NCBI GenBank assembly: GCA_963767245.1
Contig: CAVYDG010000013.1
Location: 310,001-374,000 of the forward strand
Direction: 5' to 3'
Length of the DNA: 64,000 bases
DNA from: Roseiarcus sp963767245
Lineage (GTDB): Bacteria > Pseudomonadota > Alphaproteobacteria > Rhizobiales > Beijerinckiaceae
Numbering within the stretch: the stretch's first letter is position 1; each line of letters starts with the position of its first letter. The notes beneath the pieces are model-generated. The model was not told where the DNA came from. It did no database searches and was given only the letters and a program-made list of their open reading frames with translations. This document shows positions 1-8,160 of the stretch, piece by piece. Both the position numbers and the translations under genes were made by a program.

Positions 1-433
1 CCAAGCACGCCGGGGAAGGAGAAGGCGGCGGCGCCCGCGTCGCCGCCATGCGCGAAAGAATCAAGGCCGGCGGGCACTCCAGCCCCTACCGCTTAAGAAA
101 GCAGCTGCCCGAGCCGGTGTTCGGACAGATCAAGCAGGCGCGCGGCTTCCGTCAGTTTCTCTTGCGCGGCGTCGAGAAGGTCGCCAACGAGTGGGGCCTC
201 GTCTGCCTCGCCCACAATATCTTGAAGCTCGCCCAGGGGCGGACCCCGTCCCTGGCCGCACGCGCAACCGGCTGAGCTTCGCCACCTCGGAAACGGTGCA
301 ACGAACGATGGCCGCAAAGCTTCCACCCAACCTTACATCAAACCGGATGCGCGAATTTGCTGCATCCGGCTCTCCGACTGGCTTGAGCGGTTCAAATCCC
401 ATCTCGCCGAGGATTAAGCAGACAGGCTCCTAG
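1..433 (+). mobile_element. IS1182-family element, right part only (copy A)
   Basis: This is the 3' part of an insertion sequence whose start lies before the window. Its last 430 or so bases match the outer part of the element at 12981-14551 in opposite orientation, with no difference that I could find. It ends in the terminal repeat GAGCCTGTCTGC (read inward) followed by CTAG at 430-433, the same terminal arrangement as copy B. The insertion point lies inside the 3' end of the MFS transporter gene, which it truncates. Confidence 0.9.
3..275 (+). CDS. IS1182-family transposase, C-terminal fragment
   Basis: The reading frame is open from the window edge and stops at 273-275. The 90 or so visible residues are identical to the C-terminus of the transposase at 13135-14487, including the stretch RVAAMRERIKAGGHSSPYR. 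They represent the last part of the DDE transposase domain of the IS1182 family. The N-terminus lies outside the window, so it cannot be judged whether this copy is functional. Confidence 0.9.
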   Translation, partial: KHAGEGEGGGARVAAMRERIKAGGHSSPYRLRKQLPEPVFGQIKQARGFRQFLLRGVEKVANEWGLVCLAHNILKLAQGRTPSLAARATG

Positions 434-1615
434 GCAGATCGATAGCGCTACGTTCAGCGCAGCGACGCTCGCGACGACGGCCAGCGTGCCATGCGCCCCG
501 ATCCGCTCCAGAAGCATCGCCCCGACCCATGGAGCCGCCGCTTGGGCAAGCAAGCTCGGCATGGCGAGTCGGCCCATCAGCGTCGCGTAGCCGGACGCTC
601 CGAACAGCGCGAGCGGCAACGTTCCTCGCGCAATGGATTCGAGACCAATGCCCGCCCCGTAGAAAGCGAGCGCCAGCGGTATGAGCGGAAGTCCCGTCCA
701 GAGCGCCGAGAGGCCGAGCGCCACGAAGCTGACCGACGCGATCTTTGTCCAGATGGGATGATGAAAGCGCGCAACCGCAATTTCGACGGTGCGCGCCGCA
801 ACTTGGCATGGGCCGACGAGTGCGCCCAAGCCGACCGCCGCCGCGAGCGCCATGCCGGTGCTTTGCAGGATCGTCAGCAGGTGAACCGACATCAGCGAGG
901 AGAGCGCAGCAGCGAGGGTTAGCGTCACGGCAAGGTTCACGAGCAGCGTCACTGACGGCTTGGCGGCAATTGGCGAGTGCGCCGTGTTCTTATTATGTAA
1001 ATGCGGCCCCTCGGCCTCCGCCGTCCGCGGAATGACGAGCAAGTAGAGCGGCAGCGCAACCGCGAACTGAATCGCCGCGTAGACCAGACACGCGCCACGC
1101 CAGCCGACCTCCGACACCATGAAAGCCGACAGGGGCCAGCAAACGGTGCTCGCGAGCCCGCCGAACAGTGTCAATGTTGTGATCGCCGCGCGGGCGTCGC
1201 GACCGTAGAGCCGCCCCAGAGCACCAAAGGCGGCGTCATAGAGCCCAGCGCCCATGCCGACGCCGACGATGAGCCAAGCAATGATATACGTGGCCAAATT
1301 TGGCGCCATCGCCAGTCCGACCTGGCCGATGCCAATTGCAACCGCGCTCATCGCCAACACCGGCCGGCCGCCGTAACGCTCAATGGAGGCGCCCACCCGT
1401 GGTGAGATCAGAGCCGCGATCAAAAGACCGAGAGAAAGGCCGCCGACCACCCATGACAAAGGCCAGCCCGTGTCGCGCGCAATTGGTCGCGCCAGAACGG
1501 CGGGCAAATAATAGGTTGAACCCCACGCGAGAATCTGAGTGACGCCAAGCGTCGCGATAATGATGCGTCGACTTGGCCGCGTTGCGATCGCCGGGAACAG
1601 AGAGTCCGGCGTCAT
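392..1615 (-). CDS. MFS transporter, 3' end replaced by IS1182 sequence; possible arsenical efflux
   Basis: This is a major facilitator superfamily permease with about 12 hydrophobic segments, and it would act in the inner membrane. The start ATG at 1615 has GGCGAGG just upstream and lies 16 bp after the stop of the flavoprotein gene, so the two should be co-transcribed. The last residues (from about GACLLNPRRDGI) are translated from the IS1182 end at 392-433, so the native C-terminus is lost. Since most of the 12-helix fold is present, the protein may still work. The context (ArsR with Cys pair, flavoprotein with Cys-rich tail, arsM remnant) suggests efflux of arsenite or an organoarsenical, as in ArsK- or ArsJ-type MFS proteins. 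The substrate is inferred from the neighbours only. Confidence 0.85.
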   Translation of the reverse strand: MTPDSLFPAIATRPSRRIIIATLGVTQILAWGSTYYLPAVLARPIARDTGWPLSWVVGGLSLGLLIAALISPRVGASIERYGGRPVLAMSAVAIGIGQVGLAMAPNLATYIIAWLIVGVGMGAGLYDAAFGALGRLYGRDARAAITTLTLFGGLASTVCWPLSAFMVSEVGWRGACLVYAAIQFAVALPLYLLVIPRTAEAEGPHLHNKNTAHSPIAAKPSVTLLVNLAVTLTLAAALSSLMSVHLLTILQSTGMALAAAVGLGALVGPCQVAARTVEIAVARFHHPIWTKIASVSFVALGLSALWTGLPLIPLALAFYGAGIGLESIARGTLPLALFGASGYATLMGRLAMPSLLAQAAAPWVGAMLLERIGAHGTLAVVASVAALNVALSICLGACLLNPRRDGI

Positions 1616-1631
1616 TGCCTCGCCGATATCG

Positions 1632-3014
1632 TCACTGGCGCCCGCACCGGCTCTTTTCCGCGACCTTTGCATTTGCATCGGCGACGTAGCCGGCGCCAAT
1701 CTCGTCAGGCGCAGGACCGCCACAGCAGCCCGCGAACTGGCCCTCTGACCTTGTCCTCAGGGTCGTACAGACCCCTGTTTCGGGCAGCACAAGCCGGACA
1801 TCGTCAGCCGACGCGAGGTCGCCGGCCAGCGCCGCAACGACAGAACGCACCTCATAGCCGGTGAGCAGAAGGAAGGTCGGCGCGCGTCCGTAGCTCTTGA
1901 TGCCGACCGTATAGAACCCTGGCTCGGGATGACTTAATTCACGGTGACCGTGAGGGGGCACCGAGCCGCAAGAGTGGAGATTCGGGTCGACAAGCGGGCC
2001 GAGCGCTTTGGCGCTTTCGAGCCAGGGATCGAGTTCGAGCCGAAGTTCCCGCGTGAGCGACAGGTCCGGACGTTGTCCCGTCGCGGCAACGATGCGGTCG
2101 ACAGGGCCGATGCGGCGGCTTCCATCAATCGTTTCACCTTCGACCATCAGCCTGCCGTCAACGCCGAGAATCGCCGCCGTCGAGAAGCCGGTAACGAGCG
2201 TCACGCCGCCACTTTCGGCCAGTTCTTTGACCTCCACGCCGAGTTCCCCGCGCGCGGGCAATTGATCGGCATCACCGCCGCTGTAGATGCGCGCAAGGTC
2301 AGCGCTCCGCGTCGCCCAAATCGTCGTCGTCCCGGGCTCGTTTCGCGTCAACCGTGCGAGATCGAGCAACGCATTGCCCGCGGAGTGTCCGGAGCCGACG
2401 ACCAGCGTCGTTTTTCCGGCGTAAGTTTTTCGTGAACCGCGGAGGATATCCGGAATTCCATAGGCAATTCGTTCTCTGAATGTCGCCTCCCCCTCGGCAG
2501 GAAGCCCGTCGGCGCCGAGCGGATTCGGCGTTTGCCAGGTGCCGGAAGCATCAATGACCGCTCGCGCGTGGTCGCGGCGCGCCCCGGCCGCGGTTTCGAC
2601 AACCAGTTTGAAAGGGCGCCTTTCCCGGTCTCGGCTCACGACCTTGTTGATCCCCGAGCGCGAGATCCCCGACACGCGCGCCGCGGTTTCGATTACGCCG
2701 GCAAATTCCGGCAGGGCCGCAAGGGGCTCGATATAGTCGCGCGCCAACTCGTCGCCGCTCGGAAAAGCGTCGGGAGCCGTCATCCGCCACCCATGTCGCT
2801 GCAGCAGTTTCGCCGCAGCCGCGTCGATGCAATACCGCCAAGGCGTGAAGACGCGGACGTGTCCCCAATCCCTGAGGTTTGTCGCAACGGCCGGCCCGGC
2901 TTCATAGACCTTGACGGTCAATCCGCGCGCGATGAGATGCGCCGCGGCGGCCAAGCCGACAGGGCCGCCGCCGATCACGGCAACCGGAAGATTGTCAAAG
3001 GCGGTCATTGGCAT
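1632..3014 (-). CDS. FAD/NAD(P)-binding flavoprotein of an arsenic-type operon
   Basis: A 460-residue two-dinucleotide-binding flavoprotein. The N-terminal FAD motif is AVIGGGPVGLAAA (about residues 11-23), and a second Rossmann motif VVGSGHSAGNA (about 205-215) should bind NAD(P)H. The ATGQRP stretch is typical of this oxidoreductase superfamily. The C-terminal tail carries Cys residues including GCCGGPAP, unusual for plain flavin monooxygenases and suggestive of thiol chemistry or metalloid binding. The gene lies between arsR (upstream) and the MFS gene (downstream) on the same strand. ArsO-like or related flavoproteins occur in such operons; the exact reaction is unknown. ATG at 3014 follows an AGGAT sequence; a second ATG lies two codons later. 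Confidence 0.85.
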   Translation of the reverse strand: MPMTAFDNLPVAVIGGGPVGLAAAAHLIARGLTVKVYEAGPAVATNLRDWGHVRVFTPWRYCIDAAAAKLLQRHGWRMTAPDAFPSGDELARDYIEPLAALPEFAGVIETAARVSGISRSGINKVVSRDRERRPFKLVVETAAGARRDHARAVIDASGTWQTPNPLGADGLPAEGEATFRERIAYGIPDILRGSRKTYAGKTTLVVGSGHSAGNALLDLARLTRNEPGTTTIWATRSADLARIYSGGDADQLPARGELGVEVKELAESGGVTLVTGFSTAAILGVDGRLMVEGETIDGSRRIGPVDRIVAATGQRPDLSLTRELRLELDPWLESAKALGPLVDPNLHSCGSVPPHGHRELSHPEPGFYTVGIKSYGRAPTFLLLTGYEVRSVVAALAGDLASADDVRLVLPETGVCTTLRTRSEGQFAGCCGGPAPDEIGAGYVADANAKVAEKSRCGRQ

Positions 3015-3061
3015 GTCATCCTATAATTCCGGAACGATCGAAATTCGGCGCAAAAAGAAAG

Positions 3062-3382
3062 TCAGGCCGCTGCATCCGTGTCTGTTCTTCCGCATGCGGC
3101 GTCGGCGCAACACTCGTCCGAGAGAAAGCCGATCAGACTATCCATCATCGGATAGTTTGCCCGGCAGATGAGGGTCGTTGTCCGCCGCTCTTGCGTCACC
3201 AAGCTCGTCAAAATCAGGCGATGGAGATGATGCGACAGAGTCGAGGCGGCGATATCAAGCTTGGATTGCAGGCGCCCAACCGGCAGACCGGAATCGCCAG
3301 CGCGCACGAGCGCGCGATAAACCCGCAAGCGGGTCGGATTGCCGAGCGCTTCGAGCTGTTTGGCCGCTTTTTCGATGTTCAT
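3062..3382 (-). CDS. arsR: ArsR/SmtB-family repressor with C-terminal Cys pair
   Basis: A 106-residue winged-helix repressor. The start at 3382 gives MNIEKAAKQLEALGNPTRLR, the usual ArsR N-terminus; an upstream ATG at 3418 would add only 12 residues. The recognition helix region is IAASTLSHHLHRL. Near the C-terminus it has Cys91, Cys92 and Cys97 (DECCADAAC). The spacing is close to that of the As(III) site known in Acidithiobacillus ferrooxidans ArsR (Cys95, Cys96, Cys102), so trivalent arsenic or antimony is a likely inducer. It is the first gene of the leftward arsR-flavoprotein-MFS operon. An AT-rich stretch just upstream (about 3383-3415) is the likely operator, but no clear palindrome was found. 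Confidence 0.9.
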   Translation of the reverse strand: MNIEKAAKQLEALGNPTRLRVYRALVRAGDSGLPVGRLQSKLDIAASTLSHHLHRLILTSLVTQERRTTTLICRANYPMMDSLIGFLSDECCADAACGRTDTDAAA

Positions 3383-3445
3383 GGAAATAACGTAATTCAA
3401 GGTCTTGAGGTGTGTCAACCTCTATTTCCATGCTTGTCGAAATAA

Positions 3446-3688
3446 ACGCGTACGCCGCCGGCGGGCCTTCTTGCCGGCTGCGTCGCCGGCGCGCTTCCCG
3501 AGGCCGAGTATTTCGAATTGATCGAGGCTGCCGGCTTCGAGGGCGCGCGCAACGCTGAGGAGCAGCCGATCGCGCCGGCCGACGAGGCGCTTTCGCCGCA
3601 TATGAGCGGCCACGACATCGACGCATTCCGGACCTCCGGCGTCGGGCTCCAGAGCGTGACGGTGCTGGCGGCGAAGCCAATCGCCTGA
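3446..3688 (+). pseudogene. Remnant of arsM-like SAM methyltransferase (C-terminal part)
   Basis: From 3446 to the TGA at 3686-3688 one frame encodes a coherent peptide that begins LLAGCVAGALPEAEYFEL, continues with IEAAGFEGARNAEE and ends LQSVTVLAAKPIA. This is the pattern of the C-terminal end of arsenite S-adenosylmethionine methyltransferases (a GC(I/V)AGAL motif, then a short helix and a final beta strand before the stop). No SAM-binding N-terminal part is present: the frame is closed by TAA at 3443-3445 and no start codon precedes it. It lies divergent to arsR, where a functional arsM would be expected. The family call rests on recall of the motif. Confidence 0.6.
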
Positions 3689-3785
3689 ATCAGTCGAGTA
3701 CGACTGCCGCGTCTCGACATCGCGCCGCCCAAGTCGTCAGCTTATGGAAGGCTGGCGGGGTAAACAACGATGCGAGAGCCGGAGC

Positions 3786-6248
3786 ATGTCGAGCAGAGCG
3801 AACCCAGAGACAGCGCCAGTTGCCGCGACCAGCTGGAACATTCAAACCTGCGGGCGCAAGGTCTTCCCGGCGATCCTTGGCCTCACCATCGGAGCCCTCG
3901 TCATGACTTCTGCGCCGGCAGCCGCTGACCCGCTCACGCCCGCCGACGCACGCGCGATCGCCAAGGAAGCGACGATCTACGGCTTCCCGCTCGTCGACAG
4001 CTATCGCGTCCAGTATTCCTATTTCGTCGATCGCGGCGGCGCCGAATACAAGGCGCCCTGGAACACGCTCGTCAACAATGCGCGCGTCTACACGCCGGAC
4101 GACAAGGCGATCCAGACGCCGAATTCCGATACGCCCTACTCCTTCCTCGGCGCAGACCTCAGAGCCGAACCGCTGGTGCTCTCCGTGCCGGCGATCGACA
4201 AGGATCGCTACTACTCGCTCCAGTTCGTCGACATGTACACCTTCGACTTCGCCTATGTCGGCAGCCGGGCGACCGGCAATGACGCGGGCAGTTTCCTCCT
4301 CGCCGGGCCGGATTGGCATGGCGAAACGCCGCCGGGCGTCAAGGCGGTGATCCGGTCGGAGACCGAATTCGCCTTCGTCCTCTACCGGACCCAGCTCTTC
4401 GGTCCCGACGACATCGAAAACGTGAAGAAAATCCAGGCCGGTTACAAGGTCCAGCCGCTGTCGCAATTCCTCGGCAAGCCGGCCCCGCCCGCCCCGCCCG
4501 CCATCGAGTTCAACAAGCCCCTGAGCCCCGAGGCGGAGAGAACCTCGCCCGAGTTTTTCGCCATCCTCAACTTTGTGCTCCGCTTCTGTCCGCCGAACCC
4601 GGCCGAGACGGAAATCATGGCCCGGTTCGCCAAGCTCGGAATCGGCCCGCACGGAACATTCGACGCGAAAGCTTTGTCCCCGGAAATGCTCAAGGCGGTT
4701 GGGGACGGCATGGCCGACGCGTGGGCGCAATTCAAGACCTACAAGGAAACGGAACTCGACACGGGAAAGCGCACCAGCGCGGACGCGTTCGGCACGCGCG
4801 AGTTTCTCAACGGCGACTATCTCGCCCGCTTCTCGGGCGCGGTCCTTGGCATCTATGGCAATTCGAAGGACGAGGCGATCTATCCGCTCTATTTCGTCGA
4901 TAGCGCGAAAAAGCCGCTCGGCGGCGCCAACCGCTACGAGTTGCGCTTCGCGCCGGGCGACCTGCCTCCAGTCAACGCCTTCTGGTCGCTGACCCTCTAC
5001 GAATTGCCGTCGAGCCTGCTCTCGGCCAATCCGCTCAACCGCTACCTCATCAATTCGGCGATTCTGCCGGGCCTCAAGCGCGATGACGATGGCGGCGTCA
5101 CGCTCGCCATTCAGCACGCCGATCCGGGCGCTGGCGAGCATGCGAACTGGCTGCCGGCGCCGGCGGGTCCGTTCTTCGTCGTCTTGCGCCTCTATTGGCC
5201 GAAGGCCGACGCGCTCGATGGGCGGTGGATGGCGCCTCCGCTTGTTCGCGTGAGCGACAGCGACGCGGCGGCCCCCGGCGCGGCGCCTCCTCCCGCCGCC
5301 ATCCCGGTTACGCCCGAAAATTTCGTCCGCGCCGAGAGCGACCGCTATCTCGGCAATCTCGCCAAGGAGGGCGGCGTCGGCAGGCTGTTCCATCGCCGGG
5401 CGCCGGCCGCGATCGACAACCAGACCGTCATCCGGCTCAATCGGGATACGCTTTATTCGTCGGCAGTGTTGGATCTCGACGCCGGGCCGGTTACGGTGAC
5501 GCTGCCGGACGCCGGCAAGCGCTTCATGTCGATGCAGGTGATCGACGAGGACGAGTACACCACCGAAGTCGACTACGGCGCCGGGACCCACACGCTGACC
5601 AAAGACAAGGTCGGAACGCGCTACGTCATCGTCGCGGTGCGGACGCTGGTCAATCCGGACGACCCGAAGGACCTCGAGGCGGTGCATGCGCTCCAGGACG
5701 CGATCAAGGTCGATCAGCCGGGCGGACCGGGCAAGTTCGAAGTTCCGAACTGGGACGAGGCGAGTCAGAAGACGGTGCGCGACGGGCTCATCATGCTGGC
5801 GACGACCCTGCCCGACACCAAGGGAATGTTCGGCCCGAGGGGCGGCGTCGATCCGCTGCGGCATCTGATCGGGGCGGCTTCGGCCTGGGGCGGCAATCCG
5901 GAGAAGGACGCGCTCTATCTCAACGTCGTTCCGGGCAAGAACGACGGCAAGACGATCTACAAACTGAACGTCAAGGACGTGCCGGTCGACGGCTTCTGGT
6001 CGATCAGCGTCTACAACGCCAAGGGCTATTTCGAGCCGAACCCCAAGAGCGCCTATACGCTCAATAACCTCACCGCGAAGCCGGGCGCGGACGGCTCGAT
6101 CGCGATCCAGTTCGGCGGCTGCGACGGCAAGGTGGAGAATTGCCTTCCGACGCCGCCGGGCTGGAACTACCTCGTGCGGCTTTATCGCCCGCGAGCGGAA
6201 ATCCTGGACAGGTCATGGACCTTTCCGGAACCCCGGGCGGTGATGTGA
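3786..6248 (+). CDS. Secreted protein with two DUF1254/DUF1214 modules in tandem
   Basis: About 820 residues. From the ATG at 3786 there is a signal-peptide-like segment (KVFPAILGLTIGALV, then SAPAAA), so export to the periplasm is likely. The first module (about residues 40-500) has the DUF1254 signature (YGFPLVDSYR, PNSDTPYS, DRYYSLQFVD) followed by DUF1214 (FWSLTLYE, NRYLINS, WLPAP). After an Ala/Pro linker a second, shorter module (about 530-820) repeats the plan (NRDTLYSSAVLDL, FMSMQVIDEDEY, DGFWSISVYNA, NYLVRLYRP). These modules normally occur as one protein each. Their biochemical function is unknown. It stands alone, with arsM debris upstream and a cyclase gene downstream. An earlier ATG at 3744 would give an overlong n-region. 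Confidence 0.85.
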   Translation: MSSRANPETAPVAATSWNIQTCGRKVFPAILGLTIGALVMTSAPAAADPLTPADARAIAKEATIYGFPLVDSYRVQYSYFVDRGGAEYKAPWNTLVNNARVYTPDDKAIQTPNSDTPYSFLGADLRAEPLVLSVPAIDKDRYYSLQFVDMYTFDFAYVGSRATGNDAGSFLLAGPDWHGETPPGVKAVIRSETEFAFVLYRTQLFGPDDIENVKKIQAGYKVQPLSQFLGKPAPPAPPAIEFNKPLSPEAERTSPEFFAILNFVLRFCPPNPAETEIMARFAKLGIGPHGTFDAKALSPEMLKAVGDGMADAWAQFKTYKETELDTGKRTSADAFGTREFLNGDYLARFSGAVLGIYGNSKDEAIYPLYFVDSAKKPLGGANRYELRFAPGDLPPVNAFWSLTLYELPSSLLSANPLNRYLINSAILPGLKRDDDGGVTLAIQHADPGAGEHANWLPAPAGPFFVVLRLYWPKADALDGRWMAPPLVRVSDSDAAAPGAAPPPAAIPVTPENFVRAESDRYLGNLAKEGGVGRLFHRRAPAAIDNQTVIRLNRDTLYSSAVLDLDAGPVTVTLPDAGKRFMSMQVIDEDEYTTEVDYGAGTHTLTKDKVGTRYVIVAVRTLVNPDDPKDLEAVHALQDAIKVDQPGGPGKFEVPNWDEASQKTVRDGLIMLATTLPDTKGMFGPRGGVDPLRHLIGAASAWGGNPEKDALYLNVVPGKNDGKTIYKLNVKDVPVDGFWSISVYNAKGYFEPNPKSAYTLNNLTAKPGADGSIAIQFGGCDGKVENCLPTPPGWNYLVRLYRPRAEILDRSWTFPEPRAVM

Positions 6249-6385
6249 ATGCGACGCGCCGGACCATCATTGCCCGGACTTGCTTGTGTGCCTATCTAGG
6301 AAAGCCGATTGGATAGGCGGCTCCACGTTCGGGCGCGGCGAGTGATGACGCCGATCTTAAGACGCCAAGACAGAAAGTTGACCGG

Positions 6386-7747
6386 ATGGACGAAACATCG
6401 ATTCGCCCTGTCGACGGCGAAAGTCGCACCGCACTACCGCTGTCTTCTCCCGGGCCTGCGCTTTCCGCGGCGAACCTCACTGAAGCGGTCGACGAAATCA
6501 AACTATGGGCGACGGAGCAAGGCCTGCGGGGAGCGACCGCGCGTGATCTTTTCGAGGGCTATTGCCGCCGACTGGAGGCGCACGGCTTCGAGTTGATGCG
6601 CGCCTATGTGTCAACCCAGACCTTGCATCCGCAGTGGACGGGCTACGGCTACAGCTGGAAGCGCGAATGGCAATCGGTGCGCGAACAGCAATTCGCGCGC
6701 GGCGGGCCCGTTTCGCAGGAATGGCTGGCGAGTCCGTTCTATGCGCTGATCCGGCGTTCGCAGGCCGGTGAGAACAAAGTGTGGCTGCGGCGGCGCCTCG
6801 AACTGGGGCCGGACCAGCGTGACTTTCCCGCTCTTGTCGATTTCTACAACGCGGGCGCCACGGACTATCTCTGCCTCGGCTTCAGGTTCGGCGAGAACGC
6901 GGACCCCTCGCATGGGACTGGTGTTCTCTATTCCTTCACGACCGATCGTCCCGGCGGATTCCGTGACGCAGAAATCGAGCTGCTGCACTCGACCCTGCCG
7001 GAATTGTCGCTCGCGATGAAGGCTCACGCCGGCTATGACATCGCCTCCGGACTTCTGCGGACCTATCTTGGCTACGACGCGGGCGCGCGCGTTCACTCCG
7101 GCGCGGTCGAGCGCGGAACTGTCAACGGTCTCCACTCTGTGCTGTGGTACGCGGATCTGAGAGGCTTCACGCGGATCAGCGACGTGACCTCGGGCGCGCA
7201 GATCGTCGAGATGCTGAACGAGACCTTTGAGATGCTGACGGCCTCGCTGCGGACCCGTAGCGGCCATGTCCTCAAATTCATCGGCGACGCGATGCTGGCC
7301 ACAATATCGTTCGAGGAGGTCGAGGAGAAGGTCGCCTGCAATCGCGGCCTCGAGGCCGCGATTGAGAGCTTGGAAAAGGTCGAGTCGCTGAACCTGCGGC
7401 GCCAAGCGGAAGGGCTGCCCTTCGCCGAGGTCGACATCGCGCTCCACGTCGGTGAAGTGCTGTACGGCAATGTCGGTGCTGCGGATCGGCTCGACTTCAC
7501 CGTCATCGGACCCGCGGTCAACGAGGTCGTTCGGATCGAGAAGCTTTGCGATATGCTCGACCGCCATCTCCTCTTTTCCTCTCGGTTCGCGGAGGCCGCC
7601 GGACGCTGCGACGGACGCCTGGAATCCCTCGGACAGTTCAAGCTTCGGGGCGTCGGCGAATCCAAGGAGATCTTTGGGCTGCGGGTTCCGCACATCCCGA
7701 CCTCGGTCGGTCCCGGCCTGATAGCGCATGACGCCGGCGCTCCGTGA
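6386..7747 (+). CDS. Class III adenylate/guanylate cyclase, soluble
   Basis: 453 residues, converting ATP (or GTP) to the cyclic nucleotide. The catalytic domain spans about residues 248-415. Metal-binding Asp257 (WYADLRGFTRISD) and Asp301 (FIGDAML), and transition-state residues Asn379 and Arg383 (AVNEVVR), are all present, so the enzyme should be active. Lys297 and Asp370 fit an adenylate cyclase substrate pocket. The N-terminal half (about 30-240) has no membrane segment. It resembles the sensor-like region seen in other soluble rhizobial cyclases, but I cannot name a ligand. The gene stands alone, and the start has only a weak Shine-Dalgarno sequence. Confidence 0.9.
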   Translation: MDETSIRPVDGESRTALPLSSPGPALSAANLTEAVDEIKLWATEQGLRGATARDLFEGYCRRLEAHGFELMRAYVSTQTLHPQWTGYGYSWKREWQSVREQQFARGGPVSQEWLASPFYALIRRSQAGENKVWLRRRLELGPDQRDFPALVDFYNAGATDYLCLGFRFGENADPSHGTGVLYSFTTDRPGGFRDAEIELLHSTLPELSLAMKAHAGYDIASGLLRTYLGYDAGARVHSGAVERGTVNGLHSVLWYADLRGFTRISDVTSGAQIVEMLNETFEMLTASLRTRSGHVLKFIGDAMLATISFEEVEEKVACNRGLEAAIESLEKVESLNLRRQAEGLPFAEVDIALHVGEVLYGNVGAADRLDFTVIGPAVNEVVRIEKLCDMLDRHLLFSSRFAEAAGRCDGRLESLGQFKLRGVGESKEIFGLRVPHIPTSVGPGLIAHDAGAP

Positions 7748-7921
7748 CCTAACGGTCAGCCGCGCGCCTGGATCCCTGCGCAGGTCGAATCGCTTGCAGG
7801 GAATGGCCGTTCCCGGCGCGGCTTCGCTCTAAGCCGAAGACCGCTCTCTCGCGTTACCGCCCGTTCGCTGGGCGTCAGAGGTCGATTTTGGCCTGTTCGG
7901 CGCGCCGTCTTGAGACGATCG

Positions 7922-8160
7922 CTATTGGCGCGTGGCAGCCTCGACAAGCGTCATCGAGGCGAGGTCGACCTTGTAGCGCTTGCGCGATTTGAGCGTGACG
8001 CCCGAGAGGTGCAGGGACTTGAGGCCGCTTGCGTCGCGCCGGCCTCGCTTGGCGGCCAGCTCGCGCGTGCGCGCCTCGAACTCTTGCTCGGACATCCCGC
8101 CGTACTTCGAACGGAACTGCCCTTATTCTCTTCACTCGGGCCCAGCCTCAATTCGCTCAC
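7922..8160 (-). pseudogene. Small gene coupled to acyl-CoA ligase, frameshifted
   Basis: A GTG at 8158-8160 overlaps the ligase stop codon (GTGA), a typical coupled start. It encodes MSELRLGPSEENKG. After a GGG run at 8120-8122 the sense frame shifts by one, and the continuation (QFRSKYGGMSEQEFEARTR...) stays open to TAG at 7922-7924. Adding one G to the run would give one protein of about 79 residues. Read alone, the downstream part has its own ATG at 8095 and 57 residues. It is basic, and no family was recognised. The position directly after the ligase suggests a linked role. The indel may be a sequencing error. Confidence 0.5.

Noticed and set aside
3690..5864. 724-codon open frame on the minus strand
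   Set aside because: It is a shadow of the DUF1254 gene: Arg/Glu/Val-rich, no domain, and opposite a well-supported protein.
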